A stretch of DNA of 6,353 nucleotides from Gemmatimonadota bacterium (lineage in GTDB: Bacteria > Gemmatimonadota > Gemmatimonadetes > Gemmatimonadales > GWC2-71-9), in the NCBI GenBank assembly GCA_003220975.1, contig QHTX01000011.1, forward strand, positions 1,156 to 7,508, written 5' to 3'. Position 1 is the first letter of the stretch; each line of letters starts with the position of its first letter. Shown piece by piece: positions 1 through 6,353 of the stretch. The notes beneath the pieces are model-generated. The model saw only the letters and a program-made list of their open reading frames with translations. It searched no databases and was not told the DNA's origin. Position numbers and translations under genes: made by a program.

Positions 1-264
1 GACGGGTTCACGATCGTCGTGACCCACGGGGATCAGTTCGGACACCCCACGCCCGAGCAGCTCCACGCCGCCTTTCCCCGGGCCGAGATCATCGTGTACG
101 GGCATACGCACCGGCCGCTGCTTGAGCTCGTGGACCGGACGGTGACCGTGCTGAATCCGGGTGGGGCAGGCCCCGCGCGGTTCGGGCTGCCCCCCAGCGT
201 GGGTATCATGGAGCTCGAGCCGGGGATCCCGCCAAGGGCGAGGATCGTGCCGCTCGGCGGGTAG
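1..264 (+). CDS. YfcE/MJ0936-type metallophosphoesterase, C-terminal part (5' end off window)
   Basis: This is the last 87 residues of a small calcineurin-like phosphoesterase, read in frame from base 1 to a TAG stop. Seen directly: THGD at fragment residues 8-11, YGHTHRP at 33-39 and LNPGG at 51-55. In the YfcE/MJ0936/YsnB family the His of 'THG' and both His of 'GHTH' bind the two catalytic metals, and the 'NPG' turn follows. The other metal ligands (DxH, GD and GNxD) would lie in the missing N-terminal half. Family members are usually 155-185 residues, so about half is visible. Known relatives are cytoplasmic Mn-dependent phosphodiesterases tested on artificial substrates; the physiological substrate is generally unknown. 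The usual 'HGH' is HGD here, a common variation. A GTG at 19 lies inside the conserved strand and is not the start. Family assignment is firm; the substrate cannot be told. Confidence 0.88.
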   Translation, partial: DGFTIVVTHGDQFGHPTPEQLHAAFPRAEIIVYGHTHRPLLELVDRTVTVLNPGGAGPARFGLPPSVGIMELEPGIPPRARIVPLGG

Positions 265-306
265 CGACGTTTCGGAGCCTTCGCGCATCCTCAGGAACGT
301 CGCCCC

Positions 307-311
307 GGGGG
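307..311 (+). promoter_or_regulatory. Weak ribosome binding site for the HExxH protein gene
   Basis: A run of five G sits 9 bases before the GTG at 321. It is a partial Shine-Dalgarno match. It is the only purine-rich stretch suitably placed, and it supports GTG 321 over the out-of-frame ATG at 314. No convincing -35/-10 pair is visible in the 56-bp gap (265-320), so this gene may be read through from the phosphoesterase gene upstream. Confidence 0.4.
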
Positions 312-320
312 TCATGTCGC

Positions 321-1328
321 GTGCGCACCCTGCTGCCAGTGCTGTCGATCGTCGTCGTCGCCGCCGGAGCTCAGTCCCAGCAGCCCACGCTCCCGGCGGC
401 CGACCGGGTGCGGATCGCCGAAGCGTTCCGACTAGCGCGCCAGATCGGCGAGCAGGTGTGGCCAGGCTGGAGCGAGGCGCCATTCGCACTGCTCCTCGTC
501 ACGGATAGCCTCGAGTTTCTCGTTCGCCACCCCAAGCCGTCCGACGACTTCCGCCCCCTGGGCCGCGATTCGCTGCTCGAGAGCGCCGTCTTCGTCCGCA
601 AGCGGGTTTACGCCCCAGACCTGCTGGCCACGTTTCCCGCCGTGACCGGCGTGACCACCATCGTGATCGGCGAGCCAGCGAATACGGGAAAGACGTCCAC
701 GGAGTGGGTGCTGACCGTGCTGCACGAGCACTTCCATCAGCTCGCGTATTCGCACCCGGGCTACTACGCGGGCGTGGACTCGCTCCGGTTGTCGCGCGGA
801 GACCAAACCGGCATGTGGATGCTGAACTACCCATTTCCGTACGACTCGGCGCCGGTCGCCGCGCGGTTCGGGGTGCTGGCCCGGGTGCTGGCCCGCGCCG
901 TGACCGGCCTGGACGGGAATCAGAGAGTGCCGGCGGCCACGCTCACGGCCTACGCGGAAGCGCGAGCGGCGCTTCAGGCAGCGCTCTCGGCCGACGACTA
1001 TCGGTACCTGAGCTTCCAGCTGTGGCAGGAAGGCGTGGCCCGCTACGTGGAGTACCGGGCCGCCGCGATCGCCGCGCGCGAGTACGCCCCGAGCCCCGGG
1101 TTCCGCGCCCTCCCTGACTACGCGGATTACGGGGCGACGGCGGAGCGACTGCGACGGAGCCTGGTGCGGGAGCTCATGAACGCCGATCTCGCAAAGGACC
1201 GACGCACGGACTTCTACCCGGTGGGGGCCGCGACGGCGCTGCTGCTCGATGCCGCCGCGCCGCCATGGAAGGCGCACTACTTCACGCCGATGTTCACGCT
1301 GGATCCGCTGTTGCAGCGAAGCCCGTAG
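321..1328 (+). CDS. Exported HExxH protein, putative zinc metallopeptidase (unrecognised family)
   Basis: This gene encodes 335 residues that I cannot place in a named family. Residues 1-19 look like a Sec signal peptide: Arg2, then a hydrophobic core LLPVLSIVVVAAG, with likely cleavage after AGA or AQS. The protein is therefore probably periplasmic or secreted. The key motif is HEHFH at residues 135-139 (bases 723-737), which fits the HExxH zinc site. A second conserved-looking helix, WQEGVARYVEYR (235-246), carries Glu237, a candidate third zinc ligand of gluzincin type, with Glu244 as an alternative. The roughly 98-residue gap to that Glu is long but known in several uncharacterised HExxH families. 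No further membrane segment or lipobox is seen. The GTG start is chosen because the signal peptide begins there and no other in-frame start occurs upstream back to 261. Its stop lies 6 bp from the convergent adaptor gene. The coding call is firm; the peptidase role is inferred from motifs alone. Confidence 0.8.
   Translation: MRTLLPVLSIVVVAAGAQSQQPTLPAADRVRIAEAFRLARQIGEQVWPGWSEAPFALLLVTDSLEFLVRHPKPSDDFRPLGRDSLLESAVFVRKRVYAPDLLATFPAVTGVTTIVIGEPANTGKTSTEWVLTVLHEHFHQLAYSHPGYYAGVDSLRLSRGDQTGMWMLNYPFPYDSAPVAARFGVLARVLARAVTGLDGNQRVPAATLTAYAEARAALQAALSADDYRYLSFQLWQEGVARYVEYRAAAIAAREYAPSPGFRALPDYADYGATAERLRRSLVRELMNADLAKDRRTDFYPVGAATALLLDAAAPPWKAHYFTPMFTLDPLLQRSP
873..896 (+). repeat. Tandem 12-bp duplication inside the HExxH protein gene
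   Basis: Two adjacent 12-base units (873-884 and 885-896) differ only in the last base. Each is in frame and encodes Val-Leu-Ala-Arg (residues 185-192), making a short amphipathic helical stretch. The unit length is a multiple of three, so the reading frame is kept. It could be a recent slippage duplication or chance in GC-rich helical coding sequence. Confidence 0.55.
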
Positions 1329-1334
1329 CCGGGG

Positions 1335-2426
1335 TCAGTGCGCTGCCGCCGCCGCCGGCGCGCGGCGATCCACCACCCGCGCCATGACAGGGGCACCCGG
1401 GAACAGCAGCTCGAGGCCCCCGGTGACGACCTGCTCGCCCGCCGCGAGGCCGCTCGTCACCTCCACGGACCCCGGCGTGCGGACGCCGAGGGTCACCGGC
1501 CGCCGGCTCGCCTTCCCGTCCCCGACGACCCAGACGAAGTTGGTTCCCTCGAGCGGCACGACCGCTTCCTCGGGGATGACGACGGCGCGGGGCCGCACCG
1601 CGGTCACGAGGTGCGCCTCGATGAACATCCCCGGCTGGAGCAGGCGCTGCGGATTCGCGACCCGCGCCTTCACGAGGATGGTGCGACCGGGGAGCTGCAC
1701 CACCGGGTCCACGAAGTCCACCTGACCGACGAAGTCGCGCCCCGAGATGGCTCCGACCCGGAAGGTGACCGCCTGCCCCGGACGCAGGGCGCGCGCGTAG
1801 CGCTCCGGCACCTGGAACGCGGCGCGCTGCGGCGTCACGGTCTGCAGGCTGACGAGGCGCGTGCTCGTCGTGACGTAATCGCCCAGGCTGACGAACCGCT
1901 GGCCCGCGACCCCGGCGAACGGCGCGCGCACGGTGGTGCGCCCGAGGCGCGTGCTCTGGAGGCGGTACTGTGCCTCGGCGCCGCGCGCGGTGGCTTCGGC
2001 GCGCTGCAGGTCGGCGGTCGAGGCGGCGTTCTGCGCCACCAGGTCTTTCGCGCGCGCCAGGTCCTGCTGGGCAAGGTCGCGTTGTGCCGCGAGCTGAGCC
2101 ACTTGAGCGGCGAGCTCGGTCGAGTCCACCTGGAACAACGGCACGCCCTGCTCCACCTCCTGTCCCTCGTGGAACAGGATCCCCACGATCCGTCCCTCGA
2201 CCTCCGGTCGCAGCTCGATCGACTGGAGCGCCTCGATCTGGCCCGTCGCGGCGATCTCGTCTCGCACGGTGTCCGTCCGGGCCACTGCGGCTTCGACGGG
2301 CATGCCGGGAGGTCCCCCCGCACCGCCCGCTGCCCGGGGATCAGCTTTGCCCTTGCCGCAGCCTGCGGCCGCCGCCATGAGGCCGAGCAACAACCAGGAG
2401 CCACCCGTTCTGGTACGCACGTTCAC
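1335..2426 (-). CDS. RND efflux periplasmic adaptor (membrane fusion protein), probable lipoprotein
   Basis: This is a complete 363-residue adaptor of the AcrA/MexA (HlyD-like) family, which joins the inner-membrane RND pump to the outer-membrane channel. Residues 1-22 are a signal sequence ending at Cys23 (AAGC), a probable lipidation site, followed by a Gly/Ala-rich linker. Domains in order: first half of the lipoyl domain about 66-101 (RPEVEGRI, then EGQEVEQG); an alpha-hairpin coiled coil about 103-163, rich in Ala, Gln and Leu with roughly 30 residues per helix; second lipoyl half 164-187 (RAPFAGVAG, then SLGDYV); beta-barrel about 195-272; and a membrane-proximal domain about 273-350 (VIPEEAVV, then GLAAGEQVV). 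The short hairpin is typical of RND adaptors. The GTG start overlaps the TolC gene's TGA stop as GTGA and has GGAG five bases upstream, so translation is probably coupled. It is the last gene of the operon. Substrate is unknown. Confidence 0.95.
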   Translation of the reverse strand: MNVRTRTGGSWLLLGLMAAAAGCGKGKADPRAAGGAGGPPGMPVEAAVARTDTVRDEIAATGQIEALQSIELRPEVEGRIVGILFHEGQEVEQGVPLFQVDSTELAAQVAQLAAQRDLAQQDLARAKDLVAQNAASTADLQRAEATARGAEAQYRLQSTRLGRTTVRAPFAGVAGQRFVSLGDYVTTSTRLVSLQTVTPQRAAFQVPERYARALRPGQAVTFRVGAISGRDFVGQVDFVDPVVQLPGRTILVKARVANPQRLLQPGMFIEAHLVTAVRPRAVVIPEEAVVPLEGTNFVWVVGDGKASRRPVTLGVRTPGSVEVTSGLAAGEQVVTGGLELLFPGAPVMARVVDRRAPAAAAAH

Positions 2427-3732
2427 CGCTGCTCCGGTTCGGGGTAGAGGCGCCTGCCGAGGATGGTCTCGAGCCCCGCCAGCGCGAGGCGGGTCGCGTA
2501 GCGCGCCTGCACCAGGGCGGCCTCGGCATCGTCGAAGTCGGACTGCGCCTTGAGCAGGTCGAGGATCGTGGTCGCGCCGGTGCGATAGCGGGTCTGCTGC
2601 ACCCGGAAGTTCTCGCGCGCCACCCGCCGTCCCTCGCCCGCGAGCTCGGTGCTGGCGCGCGCGGTGGTGTAGCCGTCGTACGCAGCGGTCACGTCGCGCT
2701 GTACTGCCCGGTCCATGTCCTGGCGGATCGCCCGTGCGACATCGCGGTTCACCCGGGCTTGGCTGAGCGCGATCTCGCGCTGCGCGTTGTCCCAGATCGG
2801 GAACGATACGCCGAGTGTGAACGTCGTCCGCTTGAAGGCCGAAGGATAGAACAGGGTGTCGAACGCGAGGGCGTTGAAGGTCAGCGTCGCTCGAGGAAGG
2901 TACGTCCCCAGCTGGCCGCGGAACGCCGCCGCGGCCGCGCGCTCGTTCGCCTGCGCTACCCGGTACTGCGGCCCTTGCGTGGCCGCTTGAGTGATCGCGT
3001 CGGCCAGGGTGAGGGGCAGCTCCGGCGCCGGCGTGGTGTCGAGCGGCGCGGCGTCCACGGGTCCCGCGGCCCCCACCCGCCGTCCCAGCTCCAGCCGCGC
3101 GATCCGCAGCACCGACTCCCGTACGAGTTGGCCCACGCGCGCCTGTGTCAGCTCGAGGCGGAGCTGCAGCGAGTCGGTCTGGACCGCCGCGCCCGAGACC
3201 ACGCGCGCGCGGGCCACGGCGAGCTGCTGCTCGGCGCGCTGCACCCGCTCCCGGGCGACGCGGGCGAGCTCCCCTCCCGCGAGCACCGCGTAGTAGTCGG
3301 ACTCGGTGAGCAGCGCTGCGGCGAACCGCGCGGCGAGCTCGCCCGCGTGGGCGCCCTCCAGGGCCGCCCCCGAGCGGGACAGCTCGGCCAGCTTCTGCCC
3401 CCCGGTGAAGAGGTCATAGCTGGCGGTCAGCTGCGCTATCACCTGAGTCCGAAGCGCCGACGGCGGAACCGTGACGAAGTTGAAGCTCGGCGGATTGAGG
3501 CGCGCGATGTCGGCGCTCACGGTCACGGACGGCAGGATGAAGACCGAAAACGCGCTGCGGCGCACACGGCGTTATCGACCAGCCCGATCGCCGCCACGTA
3601 GTTCGGGTCGAGCCCCGTGGCGCGGCGGAGCGCCTCGGCGAGCGTCACCGTCGGGAGCGAGTCGCTCGGAGCGTCCGGCGCGGGCACCGCGCCCGCCGCC
3701 TGGAGCTGCAGGGCCGCGAGCAAAACCAGCAT
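2423..3732 (-). pseudogene. TolC-family outer-membrane efflux channel, split by a frameshift near 3563
   Basis: This gene encodes the outer-membrane duct of the pump. The 5' part (ATG 3732 to about 3565) gives a signal peptide (MLVLLAALQLQAAGA, oddly without a basic residue) and the first OEP helix (TLAEALRRATGLDPNYVAA). Left in frame it runs to a TGA at 3523-3525. The body continues in the next frame from about 3565 to the TGA at 2423-2425, with the two OEP repeats: YDLFTGGQKLAEL and SGAAVQTDSLQL in the first, and ISFPIWDN-like 'VSFPIWDN' and YRTGATTILDLLKAQ in the second. Adding one base between 3562 and 3563 joins the parts as DNAVWRRSAF, giving about 436 residues, normal for the family. 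A GTG at 3565 could restart translation, but the product would lack a signal peptide. The ATG overlaps the RND stop as TGATG and follows GGAGG by seven bases. The family is certain. Whether the shift is real or a sequence error is open. Confidence 0.88.
2432..2435 (-). promoter_or_regulatory. Shine-Dalgarno for the adaptor gene
   Basis: On the minus strand GGAG lies five bases before the GTG at 2426, inside the last codons of the TolC gene. It decides the GTG start and fits translational coupling across the GTGA overlap (2423-2426). Confidence 0.7.
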
Positions 3733-6353
3733 CAGTCGGCCTCCACCGGTTGTGCCACGCGGACGTGGCTTGGCTTGCGCGCCGTCAGGCGGTCCAGCAG
3801 CACGTACCCCACGGGCACGACGAACAATGTCAGCACCGTGGAGAAGAAAATGCCGCCCACGATGGCGTAGCCGAGCGGCCGGCGCGACGTGGAGCCCGCG
3901 CCGAGCCCTATCATGACCGGGATCGCGCCCATGATCGTTGCCACCGACGTCATGAGAATCGGGCGCAGCCGGATGCGTCCCGCCTCTATCACCGCAGCCA
4001 GCGTTTCCATGCCGCGCGCCTTCAATTGGTTCGTGTACTCGACCAAGAGGATCGAGTTCTTGGTCACGAGACCGATCAGCAGGACCATGCCGATCTCGCT
4101 GTAGAGGTTGATCGTCCCGCCCGGGCGATGCAGCAAGGCCGCCAGGAGCAGCGTCGCGAGCGCACCCGTCACCGCGAGCGGGACCGCCAGCAACACGGTG
4201 AACGGGTGCACCAGCGACTCGAACTGCGACGCGAGCACCATGAACACGACCAGCAGCGCCACGCCGAACGCGAAGTAGAGCGCGCCGCCGCTCTCCTTGA
4301 ACTCGCGCGAGTCACCCGCCAGCGCCGTCGTGCTTCCCGGGGGCAGCACTTGCCGGGCCAACCGGTCGAGCGAGTCGAGCGCCTCACCCTGGGCGAACGG
4401 GGGGATCAGGGAAGCCGACAGCGTAAACGACGGCACCCGATTGAAGTGGTTGATCTGTCTCGGGCCCACTCCCTCCGCGACTTTCGCCAGGGCGGCGAGC
4501 TGCACCAGCTGGCCGCCCCGTCCCCGCAGGTAGATCCCGGACATGTCGCTTGGCGTGTTCCGGTGACCGGGATCGAGCTGTACCATCACGTAATACAGCT
4601 TGTCGTTGCGGGTGAACGTGCTGACCCGGCGACCGCCCAGGAACGTCTGCAGGGCGGCCGCGACGTCGCGCACGGGAACGCCGAGGTCCTCCGCCCGGTC
4701 TCGGTCGAAGGTGACGCGCAGCTCCGGCTTGTTGAAGCGCAGGTCGGTGTCCACGTTCGTCAGACCCTTGATGGCCCGTGCCCGCGGCACGAGCGTGTCC
4801 ATGGCCTGCGCCAGCCGCGCGATATCGGGATTCTGCACCACGAATTGCACCGGCTGGCTGAACCCCAGTGCTCCCGGACTGTACGGGAACGCCTGGATAC
4901 CGGCGATTCCGAAGAGCTGGGGGAACAGCGCACCCACGAGCTGCTGCACGCTACGGTGACGCTCGCTCCAATCCTTAAGGATGACGCCGACAAACGCCCG
5001 GTTGACGCCCCCGGCGAATCCGCCGATGATCGTGAAGTACCCCTGGACCTCCGGGGTCTTGCCGATGATCTGCTCGACTTGGCGCACGTAGCCGTCGGTG
5101 TAGTCGAGCGACGAGCCCTCAGGCCCGAATGCCACCACCAGGAAGAACCCGCGGTCGTCGTCCGGAATGAGCTCCTGTTTGAGGTTCTTGTACAACACGA
5201 ACGCCAGGGCTACAGTCACGACCGTCCCGGCCACCACGATGCGCCGGTGCCGGAGCGCGGTTTGGAGCAGCCTCGCGTAACGTTCCGCGACCGCATTGAA
5301 GCCCTGCTCGAACGCCTTGAAGATCGCCCCATGCTCGTGCGGCACCCGCAGCACTTTGGCGCACAGCATCGGCGTCAACGTCAGGGCCACGAATCCCGAA
5401 ATCACCACGGCCCCGGCGACCGCGATCCCGAACTCGCTCAGCAGCCGCCCCGTCGAGCCGCGCAGGAACCCGAGCGGCGTGAACACGGCTACCAGCGCGA
5501 TCGTCGTCGCGATCACGGCGAAGCCGATCTCGTTGGTGCCGTTGACCGCGGCCTGCTCTGGCGCCTCGTGCAGCTCTTCCTGGTGCCGGTAGGCGTTCTC
5601 CAGCACGATGATCGCGTCGTCCACCACGATGCCGATGGCGATCGTGAGGGCGAGCAGCGTGAAGTTGTTGATCGAGAAGCCGAGGAAATACATGATGGCG
5701 AACGTCGCCACGATCGACGCCGGGATCGCGAGCCCGGGGATCACGGTCGCCCGCAGGTTCCGCAGGAACACGAAAATGATCAACACGACGAGGATCGCCG
5801 CGATCAGGAGCGTGAGGCGCGCGTCGTTGATCGAGTGCGTGACGAACACGGACCCATCCCACGCGGTTTCGAGCTTCACGCCGGGGGGCAGGGTCTGCTG
5901 GATGCCGGGCAGGGCCTCGCGAATCCGGCGTGCCACCTCGATGAGATTCGCCTTGGACTGCCGGACGACGCCGATCGCGACCGCAGGATTCCCATTGTAG
6001 CGGAATATCGAGCGATTGTCCTCGGGCCCGAGCTCCACGTTCGCCACGTCCTTGAGCTTGACGAGCTGCCCGCCCTGGCTTGCGACCACCAGCTCCCCGA
6101 ATTCCCGCGGCGTCTTCAGTTCGCCCAGTGACCGGACCGAGAACTCCCGCCGCGTCGATTCGATCCGGCCGGCGGGAATCTCGACGTTGCGCGCGTTGAT
6201 CGCGCCTTCCACGTCCTGCACGGTCAGGCTCCGGGCCGACAGCTGGTCGGGCTGTACCCACACCCGCATGGCAAAGCGCCGCTCGCCATAAACTCCGGCG
6301 CTGCCGACGCCCGCCAGACTCTGCAGCCGTGCTTTCACCAGGCGGTCGGCGAC
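3732..6353 (-). CDS. HAE-1-type RND multidrug efflux transporter (N-terminus off window)
   Basis: This is the proton-driven inner-membrane pump of an AcrB/MexB-like tripartite system. The window holds 873 residues. By comparison with AcrB (about 1049), about 160 N-terminal residues, including TM1 and part of the first porter domain, lie beyond the right edge; the reading frame stays open to the last base. TM2-TM12 are recognisable, with the second large periplasmic loop between TM7 and TM8. All proton-relay residues are present: Asp-Asp in TM4 (GIVVDDAIIVLEN, bases 5616-5621), Lys in TM10 (GLVTKNSILLVE, 4059-4061), and the Arg (3969-3971) and Thr (3948-3950) around RLRPILMT in TM11. These match AcrB D407, D408, K940, R971 and T978, so the pump looks functional. 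The GFSQPVQFVVQ and AAALQTFLGG stretches fit the porter and docking domains. It is the first visible operon gene, followed by TolC and the adaptor. The motifs fit drug or organic-compound export rather than the heavy-metal (CusA) type; the exact substrate is unknown. Confidence 0.96.
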   Translation of the reverse strand, partial: VADRLVKARLQSLAGVGSAGVYGERRFAMRVWVQPDQLSARSLTVQDVEGAINARNVEIPAGRIESTRREFSVRSLGELKTPREFGELVVASQGGQLVKLKDVANVELGPEDNRSIFRYNGNPAVAIGVVRQSKANLIEVARRIREALPGIQQTLPPGVKLETAWDGSVFVTHSINDARLTLLIAAILVVLIIFVFLRNLRATVIPGLAIPASIVATFAIMYFLGFSINNFTLLALTIAIGIVVDDAIIVLENAYRHQEELHEAPEQAAVNGTNEIGFAVIATTIALVAVFTPLGFLRGSTGRLLSEFGIAVAGAVVISGFVALTLTPMLCAKVLRVPHEHGAIFKAFEQGFNAVAERYARLLQTALRHRRIVVAGTVVTVALAFVLYKNLKQELIPDDDRGFFLVVAFGPEGSSLDYTDGYVRQVEQIIGKTPEVQGYFTIIGGFAGGVNRAFVGVILKDWSERHRSVQQLVGALFPQLFGIAGIQAFPYSPGALGFSQPVQFVVQNPDIARLAQAMDTLVPRARAIKGLTNVDTDLRFNKPELRVTFDRDRAEDLGVPVRDVAAALQTFLGGRRVSTFTRNDKLYYVMVQLDPGHRNTPSDMSGIYLRGRGGQLVQLAALAKVAEGVGPRQINHFNRVPSFTLSASLIPPFAQGEALDSLDRLARQVLPPGSTTALAGDSREFKESGGALYFAFGVALLVVFMVLASQFESLVHPFTVLLAVPLAVTGALATLLLAALLHRPGGTINLYSEIGMVLLIGLVTKNSILLVEYTNQLKARGMETLAAVIEAGRIRLRPILMTSVATIMGAIPVMIGLGAGSTSRRPLGYAIVGGIFFSTVLTLFVVPVGYVLLDRLTARKPSHVRVAQPVEAD
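3740..3744 (-). promoter_or_regulatory. Strong Shine-Dalgarno for the TolC-family gene
   Basis: On the minus strand GGAGG (within GGTGGAGG, 3740-3747) lies seven bases before the ATG at 3732 and inside the last codons of the RND gene. With the one-base TGATG stop/start overlap it marks ATG 3732 as the true start. This in turn shows that the 5' piece of the TolC gene is a genuine gene beginning and not a chance reading frame. Confidence 0.8.

Noticed and set aside
314..508. ATG at 314 as an alternative start just before the HExxH gene
   Set aside because: It is in a different frame and yields a poly-Arg stretch and a short product ending at 508. The GTG at 321 gives a clean signal peptide.
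432..1277. A 281-codon minus-strand open frame opposite the HExxH protein gene
   Set aside because: The plus-strand frame has a signal peptide and a metal-binding motif. The antisense frame is Arg-rich, without hydrophobic core or motif, and has no ribosome binding site I can credit.
1344..1366. GC-rich imperfect palindrome near the convergent stops as a possible terminator
   Set aside because: It encodes the Ala-rich tail of the adaptor, is explained by GCC/GCG codons, and has no T-run after it on either strand.
1338..2447. A 369-codon plus-strand open frame opposite the adaptor gene
   Set aside because: It has an Arg/His-rich composition and no recognisable motif, and it is antisense to a complete membrane fusion protein. 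It is a shadow of the real gene.
3523..3732. A separate 69-residue small protein gene at the start of the TolC region
   Set aside because: Its first 56 residues are the signal peptide and first helix of a TolC-family protein, and the remainder is out-of-frame TolC sequence. It is the 5' piece of the frameshifted gene.
3471..6131. An 886-codon open frame on the plus strand opposite the RND transporter gene
   Set aside because: It is rich in Arg, His, Glu and Asp with no domain pattern and runs antisense to a clearly conserved RND protein. Long antisense open frames are expected where GC-rich codon use removes stop codons.

Overview
This window is about 70% G+C by eye and uses GTG starts freely. 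It comes from a diderm (Gram-negative type) bacterium, because it encodes a tripartite efflux pump that spans an outer membrane. The G+C, the codon use and the style of the outer-membrane and adaptor proteins would fit a soil or sediment lineage such as Gemmatimonadota. That placement is inference; nothing in the window fixes the taxon.

Layout. Positions 1-264 (+) hold the C-terminal 87 residues of a YfcE/MJ0936-type metallophosphoesterase whose start lies off the left edge. After a 56-bp gap, 321-1328 (+) encodes an unrecognised exported protein with a signal peptide and an HExxH zinc-binding motif, probably a metallopeptidase. It ends 6 bp from the stop of the convergent operon. The rest of the window (1335-6353, - strand) is one tightly packed operon, read right to left: an HAE-1-type RND inner-membrane transporter (start off the right edge), a TolC-family outer-membrane channel, and a periplasmic adaptor (membrane fusion protein) with a probable lipoprotein signal.

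How the genes work together. The RND protein keeps the full proton-relay set (Asp-Asp, Lys, Arg, Thr), the adaptor is complete, and both junctions are overlapping stop/start codons (TGATG and GTGA) with good Shine-Dalgarno sequences. This is the pattern of translationally coupled subunits of one pump. The TolC gene as written is broken by a frameshift near 3563: the signal peptide and first ~56 residues are in one frame and the remaining 379 in another. Restoring one base gives a normal-looking protein of about 436 residues. The shift is therefore either a recent lesion that would disable the pump's own exit duct, or a one-base sequencing or assembly error.

No tRNA, rRNA, CRISPR array, insertion sequence or clear intrinsic terminator was seen. 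Apart from the frameshift and the unfamiliar HExxH protein, this is an ordinary chromosomal region, and I found no convincing evidence of a new multi-gene system.
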